Below are positions 7,763-15,483 of a DNA stretch of 53,144 nucleotides, one piece after another. Origin of the DNA: Oceanibaculum pacificum (lineage in GTDB: Bacteria > Pseudomonadota > Alphaproteobacteria > Oceanibaculales > Oceanibaculaceae); the NCBI RefSeq assembly GCF_001618175.1, contig NZ_LPXN01000046.1, forward strand, positions 1-53,144. Reading direction: 5' to 3'. The notes under the pieces were generated by a model. It did not search any database, was not told where the DNA came from, and saw nothing but the letters and a program-made list of their open reading frames with translations. The position numbers and the translations under genes are program-made. The stretch's first letter is position 1. Each line of letters begins with the position of its first letter.

Positions 7763-8953
7763 ATGGCGGATCACAAGGGCAAGGGCTGGAAGCCGCAGAC
7801 GCAGCTGGTGCGGGGCGGGCAGGTGCGCAGCCCGTTCCAGGAAACGTCGGAGGCGCTGTATCTGACCTCCGGCTTCGTCTATGGCTCGGCCGAGGAAGCC
7901 GAGGAGGCGTTCAAGAACGAAGGCTCGCGCCACGTCTACTCGCGCTATTCCAACCCCACCGTCTCGATGTTCGAGGAAAGGCTGCGCCTGCTGGAAGGGG
8001 CGGAGACCTGCCGCGCCACGGCCAGCGGCATGGCGGCGGTCGCGGCCTCGCTGCTGTGCTTCCTGAAGGCAGGCGACCGGGTGGTTTCCTCGCGGGTGCT
8101 GTTCGGCTCCTGCCACTGGATCGTCTCCACCCTGCTGCCGCGCTACGGCATCGAGACGGTGCTGGTCGATGGCGGCGATCTGGATGCCTGGCGCGAGGCG
8201 CTGAAGCCGGGCGCACAGGCGGTGTTCTTCGAAACGCCGTCGAACCCGATCCTCGGGCTGGTCGATATCGCCGCCGTGTCGGAGCTGGCGCATGCGGCGG
8301 GTGCCCGCGTTATCATCGACAATGTGTTCGCCACCCCGATGCTGCAACGCCCGCTGGAGCTGGGGGCGGACATCGTCGTCTATTCCGCGACCAAGCATAT
8401 CGACGGCCAGGGCCGCTGCATGGGCGGCGCCATCCTGGGGTCGGCCGAGTGGCACAAGGAATTCCTCTGGCCGTTCTACAAGCATACCGGCCCGTCGATG
8501 AGCCCGTTCAACGCCTGGGTGCTGCTGAAAGGGCTGGAGACGCTGGATCTGCGCGTGCAGCGACATTGCGCCAACGCGCTGACCGTCGCCAAGGCGCTGG
8601 AAGCGCATGAGAAGGTGGGGCGCGTGCTGTATCCCGGCCTGCCCAGCCACCCGCAGCACGATCTTGCGGTCCGGCAGATGGCCGGCGGCGGCAATCTTGT
8701 CGCCTTCACCGTGCCGGGCGGCAAGGAAGGGGCGTTCCGCTTTTTGAATGGCTTGTCGCTGGTCGATATCTCGAACAATCTAGGCGACACCAAGAGCCTG
8801 ATCACCCATCCGGCGACAACCACCCACCGCGCCGTGCCGGCCGCCCAGCGCGCTGAATTCGGCATTGAGGAGGGGCTGGTGCGCATCTCGGTCGGGCTGG
8901 AGGATGTCGACGATATCGTCGGCGACCTGAAAGTGGCGTTGGAGGGGGTGTAA
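7763..8953 (+). CDS. metZ: O-succinylhomoserine sulfhydrylase
   Basis: PLP enzyme of 396 residues in the Cys/Met-metabolism class. It makes homocysteine from O-succinylhomoserine and sulfide. The family motifs are ALYLTSGFVY, YSRYSNPT, ATASGMAAV and the Schiff-base lysine Lys211 in SATKHIDGQGR. The start at 7763 is preceded by GGAG at the right distance; the ATG at 7730 lies inside the terminator loop and would be read only if translation began there. MetZ rather than MetB is chosen from overall similarity and the alphaproteobacterial context. Control is by the SAM-II riboswitch just upstream. Confidence 0.93.
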   Translation: MADHKGKGWKPQTQLVRGGQVRSPFQETSEALYLTSGFVYGSAEEAEEAFKNEGSRHVYSRYSNPTVSMFEERLRLLEGAETCRATASGMAAVAASLLCFLKAGDRVVSSRVLFGSCHWIVSTLLPRYGIETVLVDGGDLDAWREALKPGAQAVFFETPSNPILGLVDIAAVSELAHAAGARVIIDNVFATPMLQRPLELGADIVVYSATKHIDGQGRCMGGAILGSAEWHKEFLWPFYKHTGPSMSPFNAWVLLKGLETLDLRVQRHCANALTVAKALEAHEKVGRVLYPGLPSHPQHDLAVRQMAGGGNLVAFTVPGGKEGAFRFLNGLSLVDISNNLGDTKSLITHPATTTHRAVPAAQRAEFGIEEGLVRISVGLEDVDDIVGDLKVALEGV

Positions 8954-8960
8954 GCGGCTA

Positions 8961-9055
8961 CCCCCCACCCCAACCCTCCCCCGCAAGGGGGGAGGGAGCG
9001 CGGTTGCGCCCTATACTCCCTCCCCTTGACGGGGGGAGGGTTGGGGGGCGTGGGG
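8961..9055. repeat. Large GC-rich inverted repeat after metZ
   Basis: Two palindromic units, CCCCAACCCTCCCCC...GGGGGGAGGG at 8969-8996 and CCCTCCCC...GGGGGGAGGGTTGGGG at 9018-9047, are themselves inverted to each other around about 20 bases. It may act as a terminator for metZ. It resembles the short palindrome at 29-54 and is probably a dispersed intergenic repeat. Confidence 0.65.
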
Positions 9056-9085
9056 CCGCTCGCGATATCGGTAAGGAAAAAGGGC

Positions 9086-9505
9086 ATGAAAGCGCGCGTA
9101 AAATGGGTCGAAGGCATGGCCTTCCTGGGCGAGAGCGGCACCGGCCATGCCGTGGTGATGGATGGCGCGCCTGAATATGGCGGCAAGAATCTCGGGCCCC
9201 GACCGATGGAGATGCTGCTGCTGGGGCTGGGCGGCTGCACCGCTTTCGACGTGGTGCTGATCCTGAAGAAGGGCCGTCACGCGGTCGAGGATTGCCAGGT
9301 CGAGATGGAGGCCGAGCGCGCCGAAACCGACCCCAAGGTCTTCACCAGGATCCACATGCGCTATCTGGTGAAGGGCCGGGGGCTGAAGCCGGAAGCGGTC
9401 GAGCGCGCCGTCGGCTTGTCGGTCGAGAAATACTGCTCGGCCACACATATCCTGAACAAGACCGCCGAGATCACCCACGACATCGTCATTGAGGAAACCG
9501 CGTGA
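9086..9505 (+). CDS. OsmC family protein (YhfA-like)
   Basis: Protein of 139 residues. OsmC/Ohr-fold proteins are thiol peroxidases or related stress proteins. The two cysteines of the family are present: GLGGCTAFDV (about residue 51) and EKYCSATHIL (about residue 115). The RPMEMLLLGLGGC segment is typical of the YhfA/OsmC branch rather than of Ohr. The ATG at 9086 is preceded by AAGGA and AGGG. Its stop overlaps the next start (TGATG), so it is coupled to the ATP-grasp gene. The peroxidase activity is a family inference. Confidence 0.88.
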   Translation: MKARVKWVEGMAFLGESGTGHAVVMDGAPEYGGKNLGPRPMEMLLLGLGGCTAFDVVLILKKGRHAVEDCQVEMEAERAETDPKVFTRIHMRYLVKGRGLKPEAVERAVGLSVEKYCSATHILNKTAEITHDIVIEETA

Positions 9506-10461
9506 TGGCGCATATCCACATCCTCTACGAGAATGCCGACTGGCTGGCCCCGCTGGCCGAGACCTTCGATGCCCGGGGCCTGCCCTGGCACGGCTGGGAC
9601 ATGGCGGATGGCGCGTTCGACATTTCCGCCCCGCCGCCGGACGGCGTGTTCTTCAGCCGCATGAGCGCCTCGGCCCATACCCGCGACCACCGCTTCTCGA
9701 CCGACCTGACCGCCGGGGTGCTGACCTGGCTGGAGCGCCATGGCCGCTATGTCGTGAACGGGGTGCGGGCGCTCGACCTCGAACTTTCCAAGGCGCGGCA
9801 ATATGCGGCGCTGGAGAAGGCCGGCATCCGCACCCCGCGCACGCTGATCGTGCTCGGCCGGCACAGGCTGTTGGAGGCGGCCCAACAAGCCTTCGGCGAC
9901 GGCCCGTTCATCTTGAAGCCGAATCGCGGCGGCAAGGGTCTCGGCGTTCAATTATTCAATAGTTTAAATGGGCTTCAGGCTTATATTGAGAGCCCGCTGT
10001 ATGATGAGCCGGTCGATGGCATCCATCTGCTGCAGCAATATGTGAAGGCGCCGGAGCCCTACATCATCCGCGCCGAATTCATCGGCGGGCGTTTCCTCTA
10101 TGCCGTGCGGGTTGATACCAGCGACGGGTTCGAACTGTGCCCGGCCGATGCCTGCCCCATCGGCGACGCCTTCTGCCCGGTGGGCGAGGAAGCCGCCCGA
10201 CCGAAATTCGAGATCATCCCCGGCATCGATCCGGCGCAGAAAGCCGCCTATGAGCGGTTGCTGGAAGCTGCCGGCATCGACGTCGCGGGGATCGAGTACG
10301 TGCTTGACGCCGAGGGTGTGGCCTTCACCTACGACGTCAACACCAACACCAATTACAACACGGACGCGGAGGCCAAGGCCGGCATCTCCGGCCGCGCCAC
10401 CCTCGCCGACTTTCTCGGCGGCGCGCTGGCCCGGCTGTACCCGCCCCAGGCGGCGGAGTAG
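9505..10461 (+). CDS. RimK-like ATP-grasp ligase
   Basis: Protein of 318 residues. An N-terminal pre-ATP-grasp domain (about 1-90) is followed by an ATP-grasp fold: SKARQYAALEKAGIRTPRT at about 94-112, the phosphate-binding PFILKPNRGGKGLGV at about 134-148, and the metal-binding YDVNTNTNYN near residue 280. Such enzymes join a carboxylate to an amine; RimK relatives add glutamate to proteins or small peptides. The substrate cannot be read. The start at 9505 overlaps the osmC-like stop, and these two genes form a small operon. Confidence 0.82.
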   Translation: MAHIHILYENADWLAPLAETFDARGLPWHGWDMADGAFDISAPPPDGVFFSRMSASAHTRDHRFSTDLTAGVLTWLERHGRYVVNGVRALDLELSKARQYAALEKAGIRTPRTLIVLGRHRLLEAAQQAFGDGPFILKPNRGGKGLGVQLFNSLNGLQAYIESPLYDEPVDGIHLLQQYVKAPEPYIIRAEFIGGRFLYAVRVDTSDGFELCPADACPIGDAFCPVGEEAARPKFEIIPGIDPAQKAAYERLLEAAGIDVAGIEYVLDAEGVAFTYDVNTNTNYNTDAEAKAGISGRATLADFLGGALARLYPPQAAE

Positions 10462-10480
10462 CGGTAGGCAGGAGAATTCC

Positions 10481-10512
10481 CTGCGCAGCCACGACGAGAC
10501 TAGGCTGCGCGG
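10481..10512. terminator. Possible bidirectional terminator hairpin
   Basis: CTGCGCAGCC (10481-10490) can pair with GGCTGCGCGG (10503-10512) with one G-U pair around a 12-base loop, between convergent genes. Its right arm is within the end of the response-regulator gene. There is no T-run. Confidence 0.3.
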
Positions 10513-11273
10513 GTGCCGACGATACGGTCGACGGTCTGGCCGATCTCGCGCAGGTTCAGCGGCTTCAGATACAGCTCAACCACGCTGCGGCGCAGGCGCG
10601 ACCAGGTCAGTTCGCTGATCGGGTTGCCGGTGACGACGATGACCGGCGGGCGGTTGGACGCGCTCTTCAACTCGGCGATCAGGCTTTCGCCGTCCAGCAT
10701 CGGCATGTCGAGATCGGTGATGACGATGTCGGCAGGGTCGCCGCGCAGCCGCTCCAGCGCGTGCCGGCCGTTGGGCACGGCGGTCACGCGGTAGCCGCGC
10801 CAGGCCATGAAGCGCGACAGAATCTCCGCCGTCGCCGGCTCGTCCTCGACAATCATGACATGCGGCTCGCGCAGCGCCCGGTGGCGCGGGCCGGCGGTCA
10901 GCACGGCGCGGATCGTGGCGGCGAGGCCGGCGGCGTCCTGCTGCTCCAGCAGCAGGCACCGGTCGGCGCCGATGCGCAGCGCCCGGCCGGCTTCGTCGCC
11001 CTCCATCATCGGCAGCACGGCGAGCAGCGCCGCGGGCCCGGCCAGCCGGCGAAGCGTCGGGATCGCGCCGACATCCAGGTCGGTGCCTTCCCGGGTATCG
11101 ATGATGATGGCGTCGCACGCGGCCGCGCCCAATATATGGGCTCCGGTGGCGATGCTGTCGGCGGTATGGACGACGAAATCCGCCGTTTCGCCGAGCATCT
11201 CGGTCAGCGTGGCCCGCCGGCTGGCGAGCGCGCCGATGACGAGAATGGAAGAGCGCGGGGTGGTCACAATCAT
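10500..11273 (-). CDS. Response regulator with two receiver domains, first degenerate
   Basis: Protein of 257 residues made of two receiver-like domains and no output domain. The second (about 138-255) is intact: acidic VEDE near residue 144, phospho-acceptor Asp in ITDLDMPML near 188, VTG, and the lysine in YLKPL. The first (about 8-125) keeps IIIDTREG but lacks the acidic pair at the first strand (VIGAL) and the conserved lysine, so it is probably not phosphorylated. With no DNA-binding domain, it should work by protein contact. It is monocistronic, and no histidine kinase gene is nearby. Confidence 0.85.
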   Translation of the reverse strand: MIVTTPRSSILVIGALASRRATLTEMLGETADFVVHTADSIATGAHILGAAACDAIIIDTREGTDLDVGAIPTLRRLAGPAALLAVLPMMEGDEAGRALRIGADRCLLLEQQDAAGLAATIRAVLTAGPRHRALREPHVMIVEDEPATAEILSRFMAWRGYRVTAVPNGRHALERLRGDPADIVITDLDMPMLDGESLIAELKSASNRPPVIVVTGNPISELTWSRLRRSVVELYLKPLNLREIGQTVDRIVGTRAA

Positions 11274-11352
11274 TGTCCTTGGGCCGGCGTCCGTAGCGAC
11301 GCGATTTCCCAGGACGTTACGCGCAAAAGATTGAGAATTAGTTGCTTACACT

Positions 11353-12507
11353 TCAGTCAGTTGCCGGATTGGCCTGGCGCGCCAGGCCGGGCCGGTCCGG
11401 CGACAGCGCCGCCGCGGTGACGCCGAAACCCGCGATATCCGCCGGCACCGCTGCGTCGACGATCAGCCCGGCGGCCAGCTTGCCCATTGCCGGCGCGGTC
11501 TGGATGCCGTAGCCGCCCTGGCCGGCCAGCCAGAAGAAGCCGGGGGCCTCGGGCGCGAAGCCGGCCACCATCGTCCTGTCGGCCACGAAGCTGCGCAACC
11601 CGGCCCAGCGCGAGGCCAGCCGGCGAATCTGGAAGATCGTCGCCTGCTCGATGCGGTCGACGGCGATGGCGATGTCCATCTCCTCCGGCTGCGCATCGCA
11701 GGGCGGGGAGGGTATCTCGTCCGCCGGGCTGCCCATGATGCGGCCGGATTCCGGCCGGAAATACCAGTCCTCGGCAATATCGATCACCGCCGGCAGGACA
11801 TGCACGTCGATGCCGTCCGGCGCGTCGAAGGTGAAGGCGGTGCGCCGCTTCGGCGCCAGCCCGACCGGGCGCGCGCCGGCCAGCGCCGCGATCTCATCGG
11901 CCCAGGCCCCGGCGGCGTTCACCACCACGCCGGCGGCGAAGCTGCCGGCCGCCGTCTCGACCCGCCAGCCATCGCCCTCGCGCGCCAGGCCGGTTATGCC
12001 GGCATCGGTGACGATCCGCCCGCCCCGGGCGCGGATGCCGCGCAGATAGCCCTGGTGGATCGCATTCACATCCATGTCGCGCTCGCCGGGGTTGAGGAAG
12101 CCGCCGGCGGCGTAGCCGGGGCGCATCACCGGGGCGATGCGCAGCACCTCCTCGGCACTCAGCCGCGTGATCTCCGGCAGGGTTGCGCGGGTCTCCTCGA
12201 AGGCGGCGTCCAGCATCTCCATCTGGTCCGGCCGCGCCACCATCAGCGCGCCGCGCGGGGCCAGCAGCGGCGTATCGGCGAAGCCCTCCGGCGGGCTCTC
12301 GAAGAAGCCTCGGCTGGCGCGGGTCAGCGCGCGGATCGCCGCATTGCCATAGCCTTCCGCGAACAAGGCGGCCGACCGCCCGGTGGTGTGATAGCCGGGC
12401 TGGCTCTCCTTTTCCGCCAGCACAACCGTGCCGTGCCGGGCCAGCTCATAGCCGGCCGACGCCCCGGCGATGCCGGCGCCGATGACCAGAAAATCGCAGC
12501 GTTCCAT
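11353..12507 (-). CDS. DAO-family FAD-dependent oxidoreductase
   Basis: Protein of 384 residues of the D-amino-acid oxidase/glycine oxidase family. It begins with the dinucleotide-binding motif VIGAGIAGASAGYELA, has VVVNAAGAWADEIA in the middle (about 200), and a C-terminal FWLAGQGGYGIQTAPAMGKL, which contacts FAD. The sequence resembles uncharacterised amino-acid oxidase/dehydrogenase members such as glycerol-3-phosphate or hydroxyglutarate oxidase relatives; the substrate is unknown. The ATG at 12507 fits family length; the frame is open further upstream to 12783 but that part has no family resemblance. It is divergent from the flagellar gene at 12706. Confidence 0.85.
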   Translation of the reverse strand: MERCDFLVIGAGIAGASAGYELARHGTVVLAEKESQPGYHTTGRSAALFAEGYGNAAIRALTRASRGFFESPPEGFADTPLLAPRGALMVARPDQMEMLDAAFEETRATLPEITRLSAEEVLRIAPVMRPGYAAGGFLNPGERDMDVNAIHQGYLRGIRARGGRIVTDAGITGLAREGDGWRVETAAGSFAAGVVVNAAGAWADEIAALAGARPVGLAPKRRTAFTFDAPDGIDVHVLPAVIDIAEDWYFRPESGRIMGSPADEIPSPPCDAQPEEMDIAIAVDRIEQATIFQIRRLASRWAGLRSFVADRTMVAGFAPEAPGFFWLAGQGGYGIQTAPAMGKLAAGLIVDAAVPADIAGFGVTAAALSPDRPGLARQANPATD

Positions 12508-12647
12508 GGAAACCCCTGTTGAGTCAGCCGGATAGAGGGCAGTTCTTGCCGACCCGTGGGAGGAAATTGCCGCCTGCGGCCGGTCGCCGTCAACCCCAGG
12601 CCCGCGCAAAGCGGGGCGGAGGCTAGCTTGAGCGCCGGACGCCGCCC

Positions 12648-12664
12648 TTGGCCCCATCCTTGCT
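12648..12664 (+). promoter_or_regulatory. Sigma-54 promoter before the flagellar DUF1217 gene
   Basis: TTGGCCCC-ATCC-TTGCT matches the sigma-54 pattern TGGCAC-N-N4-TTGCT, with the diagnostic GG (12650-12651) and GC (12662-12663) separated by exactly 10 bases. It lies 42 bases before the ATG at 12706. Sigma-54 control is usual for late flagellar genes in alphaproteobacteria. No enhancer site was identified. Confidence 0.72.
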
Positions 12665-12705
12665 TGAGTGGTGGGAAATCGGTCAATCACGCGAAGGACG
12701 GCGAC

Positions 12706-13494
12706 ATGCAGATCAATTCGGGAATGCCGGCGCTGCTGGTTTTCAAGAGCCTGCAAAAAACCGGCGAGGCGCAGGAACAGCAATTCGCCAACCAGCCGAT
12801 GGTGAAGCGGGAGGTCGAGTATTTCCTGAAGAAGGCCAAGGAGGTCGAGTCGGTCGACGATTTCTTCAAGGATCCGCGCCTGCTGAAGGTGGCGCTGGGC
12901 GCTTATGGGCTGGAAGGCGACGCGAATTACACCGCGCGCACCAAGGCGATCATGACCGAGGATCCGGACAGCAAGGACTCGCTGGTCAATAAGCTGGCCG
13001 AGCCGCGCTACAAGGAGATCGCCAAAGCGTTCGATTTCTTCAAGTCGGGCACCGCCAATCTGCAGAGCGACGAGTTCCTGCAGGGCGTGGCCGATAAATA
13101 CCTGACCAACGAATTCGAGAAGAGCCTGGGCGGCGGCAATGATGCGCTGCGCGAGGCCGCCTATTTCCGCCGCAAGGTCGCCGAGGTGGCGTCCGAGGAC
13201 GATCTCTACAAGCTGATGGGCGACAAGGTGCTGCGCTCGGTCATCACCGACACGCTGCGCATCCCGAAGGAGATCGTGAATCAGGGCATCGAGCGTCAGG
13301 CCAAGGTGATCGGGGCCAAGGTGAAGCCGGAGGATTTCAAGGATCCGGAATTCGTCGACAAGTTCCTGGAGCGCTTCCTGGCCCAGAAGGATGCCGAGGC
13401 GCAGATGTCCGGCATGGGCGGCATCAACATGAACACCCCCGGCGCTCTCGCCTTGCAGCTTCTGCAGGGCGGCAATTTGAACATTCTGGTGTAG
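12706..13494 (+). CDS. Flagellar DUF1217-domain protein
   Basis: Protein of 262 residues, read as the DUF1217 family found in flagellar clusters of alphaproteobacteria (related to FlgF/flagellar region proteins; exact role not settled). Features are alternating helices with aromatic-acidic segments (EVESVDDFFKDPRLLKVALG, then AYGLEG), repeated later as EVASEDDLYKLMGDKVLRSV and KPEDFKDPEFVDKFLERFLA. There is no signal peptide and no membrane helix. AAGGA precedes the ATG. It is driven by the sigma-54 promoter and stands three bases before the FlmG-like gene, tying the glycosyltransferase to flagellar expression. Confidence 0.85.
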   Translation: MQINSGMPALLVFKSLQKTGEAQEQQFANQPMVKREVEYFLKKAKEVESVDDFFKDPRLLKVALGAYGLEGDANYTARTKAIMTEDPDSKDSLVNKLAEPRYKEIAKAFDFFKSGTANLQSDEFLQGVADKYLTNEFEKSLGGGNDALREAAYFRRKVAEVASEDDLYKLMGDKVLRSVITDTLRIPKEIVNQGIERQAKVIGAKVKPEDFKDPEFVDKFLERFLAQKDAEAQMSGMGGINMNTPGALALQLLQGGNLNILV

Positions 13495-13497
13495 ACC

Positions 13498-15207
13498 ATG
13501 ACCGCTTTACCGCTGCCCAGTCACGCGCAATCCCCGCTCTCCACCGCCATTGGCTGGCACCGTGCCGGCAAGCTGAAGGAGGCGGCGGGCATCTACCGGC
13601 TGCTGCTGGCGGAAACCCCGGACGATCCCGATATCCTGCATCTGCTGGGCATGGTCGGCCAGCAGCTCGGCCATTTCGATTTTGCCGTGCGCCATATCGT
13701 GCGCGCGATCGAGCAGGACCCGTCCAACGCGCTGTATCACGGCAGCCTGGGGCTGGTGTTCCTGGCGCAGCAGGATTACCCGCATGCGGTGATGGCGCTG
13801 GGCAACGCGGCGCGGTTGCAGCCGGAGCAGGCGGATTATCTCGCCAATCTGGCCCATGCGCTGGAGAAGGCCGGCGCCGGGGAGGATGCGCTGCGGGCCT
13901 ATGCCGCGCTGCTGCGCGTGCGCCCCAGCCAGGCCGAGGCCTGCCTCAATGTGGCAAACGCCCTGCCGGCCGGCGCGCAGCGCGACCGGCTGTACCGGCT
14001 TGCCCTGGCGTTGAATCCGGCCAATGCGGCCAATCACTACAATGCCGGCCGCAATGCGCGGGAGACCGCGCGCTATGATGAGGCCGAGCGTTACTATCGC
14101 CGCGCCCTGGCCATCGATCCGGCGCTGGGCGCGGCGCATGCCAATCTGGCCATGCTGCTGCCGAACCGCCATGCCAGCGGCCGGCTGACGCATTACACCG
14201 CCGCCATGGCGCTCGATCCGGCGCATTCCGGCATCCGCACCGATTGCGCGCTGACGCTGCTGGGCCAGGGCGATCTGCCGCGCGGCTGGGCGCTGCACGA
14301 GGAGCGGCTGGCGAAAGCCGGCCTGCCGGAGGATCGCGCCACCGGCCGCCCGCGCTGGTATGGCGAACCGCTGGTCGGCAAGACCCTGCTGGTCTGGCGC
14401 GAGCAGGGCATCGGCGACCAGATGATGTTCGCCTCCTGCCTGCCGGACCTGATCCGCCATGCCGAAGGCTGCCGCATCCTGCTGGAATGCGATGCCCGGC
14501 TGGCGCCGCTGTTCCAGCGTTCCTTCCCGGAAATCGAGGTGATCCAGCCCAGCCAGGTCGCCGCGCTGGCCGAGGCCGTCGATTTCCAGATTCCCATCGG
14601 CAGCCTGCCGCTGCATTTCCGCTGGCGGCTGAGCGATTTTCCGCATCATGCCGGCTATCTCAGCCCGGCCCCGGAGCGCCGCGCGGCGATGGCTGGGGCG
14701 CTGGCCGGCCTGCCGGGGGAAGTGAAGATCGGCCTGTGCTGGCGCAGCATCCGGCCCGGCCGCAAGACGCTGACGACCGAGCTGGAGGCGCTGGCCCCGA
14801 TGTTCGACGCCCCGGGCCTGGATTTCGTCAATCTGCAATATGGCGATTGCGACGCCGAGATCGCCGCCGCCGAACGCGACCGGGGCATCCGGCTGCATCG
14901 CGTCGAGGGGCTGGATTTGACGCAGGATCTGGATGGGGTGGCGGCGCTGATCGCCTCGCTCGATCTGGTCGTCACCGTCGGCACTTCGGTGGGCGAGATG
15001 GCGGGCGCGCTGGGCGTGCCCTGCTGGCGTCTCGGCCGGCCGCACGAATGGACGCTGCTGGGCACCGGGGAGCGGCCCTGGTTCCCCTCCATGCGGTTGT
15101 TCTCCCTGCCGCGCCCGCAGCCGCTCGCAGCCCTGGTGCCGGAAATCCGCGATGCCCTGGCCGGATTCAAGCGCGACTGCCGCAGTTTCCGCCTCGGCCA
15201 GCGGTAG
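13498..15207 (+). CDS. FlmG-like TPR-glycosyltransferase (flagellin glycosylation)
   Basis: Protein of 569 residues in two parts. Residues about 15-270 are tetratricopeptide repeats (for example YHGSLGLVFLAQQDYPHAVM, YNAGRNARETARYDEAERYY). Residues about 295-550 form a GT-B-like domain with LLVWREQGIGDQMMF, KIGLCWRS, FVNLQYGDC and LVVTVGTSVGEMAGALGVP. Caulobacter FlmG has the same plan: the TPR part binds flagellin and the GT part adds nonulosonate to Ser/Thr. Three bases separate it from the DUF1217 gene. Donor and acceptor are inferred from context. No flagellin gene is in the window. Confidence 0.78.
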   Translation: MTALPLPSHAQSPLSTAIGWHRAGKLKEAAGIYRLLLAETPDDPDILHLLGMVGQQLGHFDFAVRHIVRAIEQDPSNALYHGSLGLVFLAQQDYPHAVMALGNAARLQPEQADYLANLAHALEKAGAGEDALRAYAALLRVRPSQAEACLNVANALPAGAQRDRLYRLALALNPANAANHYNAGRNARETARYDEAERYYRRALAIDPALGAAHANLAMLLPNRHASGRLTHYTAAMALDPAHSGIRTDCALTLLGQGDLPRGWALHEERLAKAGLPEDRATGRPRWYGEPLVGKTLLVWREQGIGDQMMFASCLPDLIRHAEGCRILLECDARLAPLFQRSFPEIEVIQPSQVAALAEAVDFQIPIGSLPLHFRWRLSDFPHHAGYLSPAPERRAAMAGALAGLPGEVKIGLCWRSIRPGRKTLTTELEALAPMFDAPGLDFVNLQYGDCDAEIAAAERDRGIRLHRVEGLDLTQDLDGVAALIASLDLVVTVGTSVGEMAGALGVPCWRLGRPHEWTLLGTGERPWFPSMRLFSLPRPQPLAALVPEIRDALAGFKRDCRSFRLGQR

Positions 15208-15483
15208 TGTCCCAGTTTGAACCCGGCCTTTCCTGTTCGTCCTCATGTCATTGCCGGGCTTGGCCCGGCAATCCAGGGGCCGCGTTCCGTGACGTTACAG
15301 GCAGGGCACCGCTCCTGGACCCCCGGGTCAAGCCCGGGGGTGACAGACAGCAAGACAGGCCGATCCCGCATGGCGGGATTACAAACTGAGACACTGCTCG
15401 GCCAGCGGTGTGCGTGACGCCCGGCGGGCCGGCTGTTATGATTCCGTGAAGGGGACAGTTCACATGAAGGTCAGGGGCGCGGG
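15208..15483. other. Intergenic region before pseB
   Basis: No ORF is supported. It holds the palindromic repeat pair at 15247-15344 and about 140 bases that may carry the pseB promoter; I see no clear -35/-10 or sigma-54 match. Confidence 0.5.
15247..15344. repeat. Paired REP-like palindromes
   Basis: GTCATTGCCGGGCTTGGCCC at 15247-15266 continues to CCAGG at 15277, and CCTGGACCCCCGGGTCAAGC at 15314-15333 continues to TGAC at 15344. Each is a palindrome, and the second is an inverted, diverged copy of the first. This class of intergenic repeat is widespread in alphaproteobacterial genomes. Another copy begins at 53107. Confidence 0.75.

Noticed and set aside
13507-15246. 579-residue minus-strand open frame over the FlmG-like gene
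   Set aside because: Gln/Arg-rich shadow; the plus frame has TPR and GT motifs.
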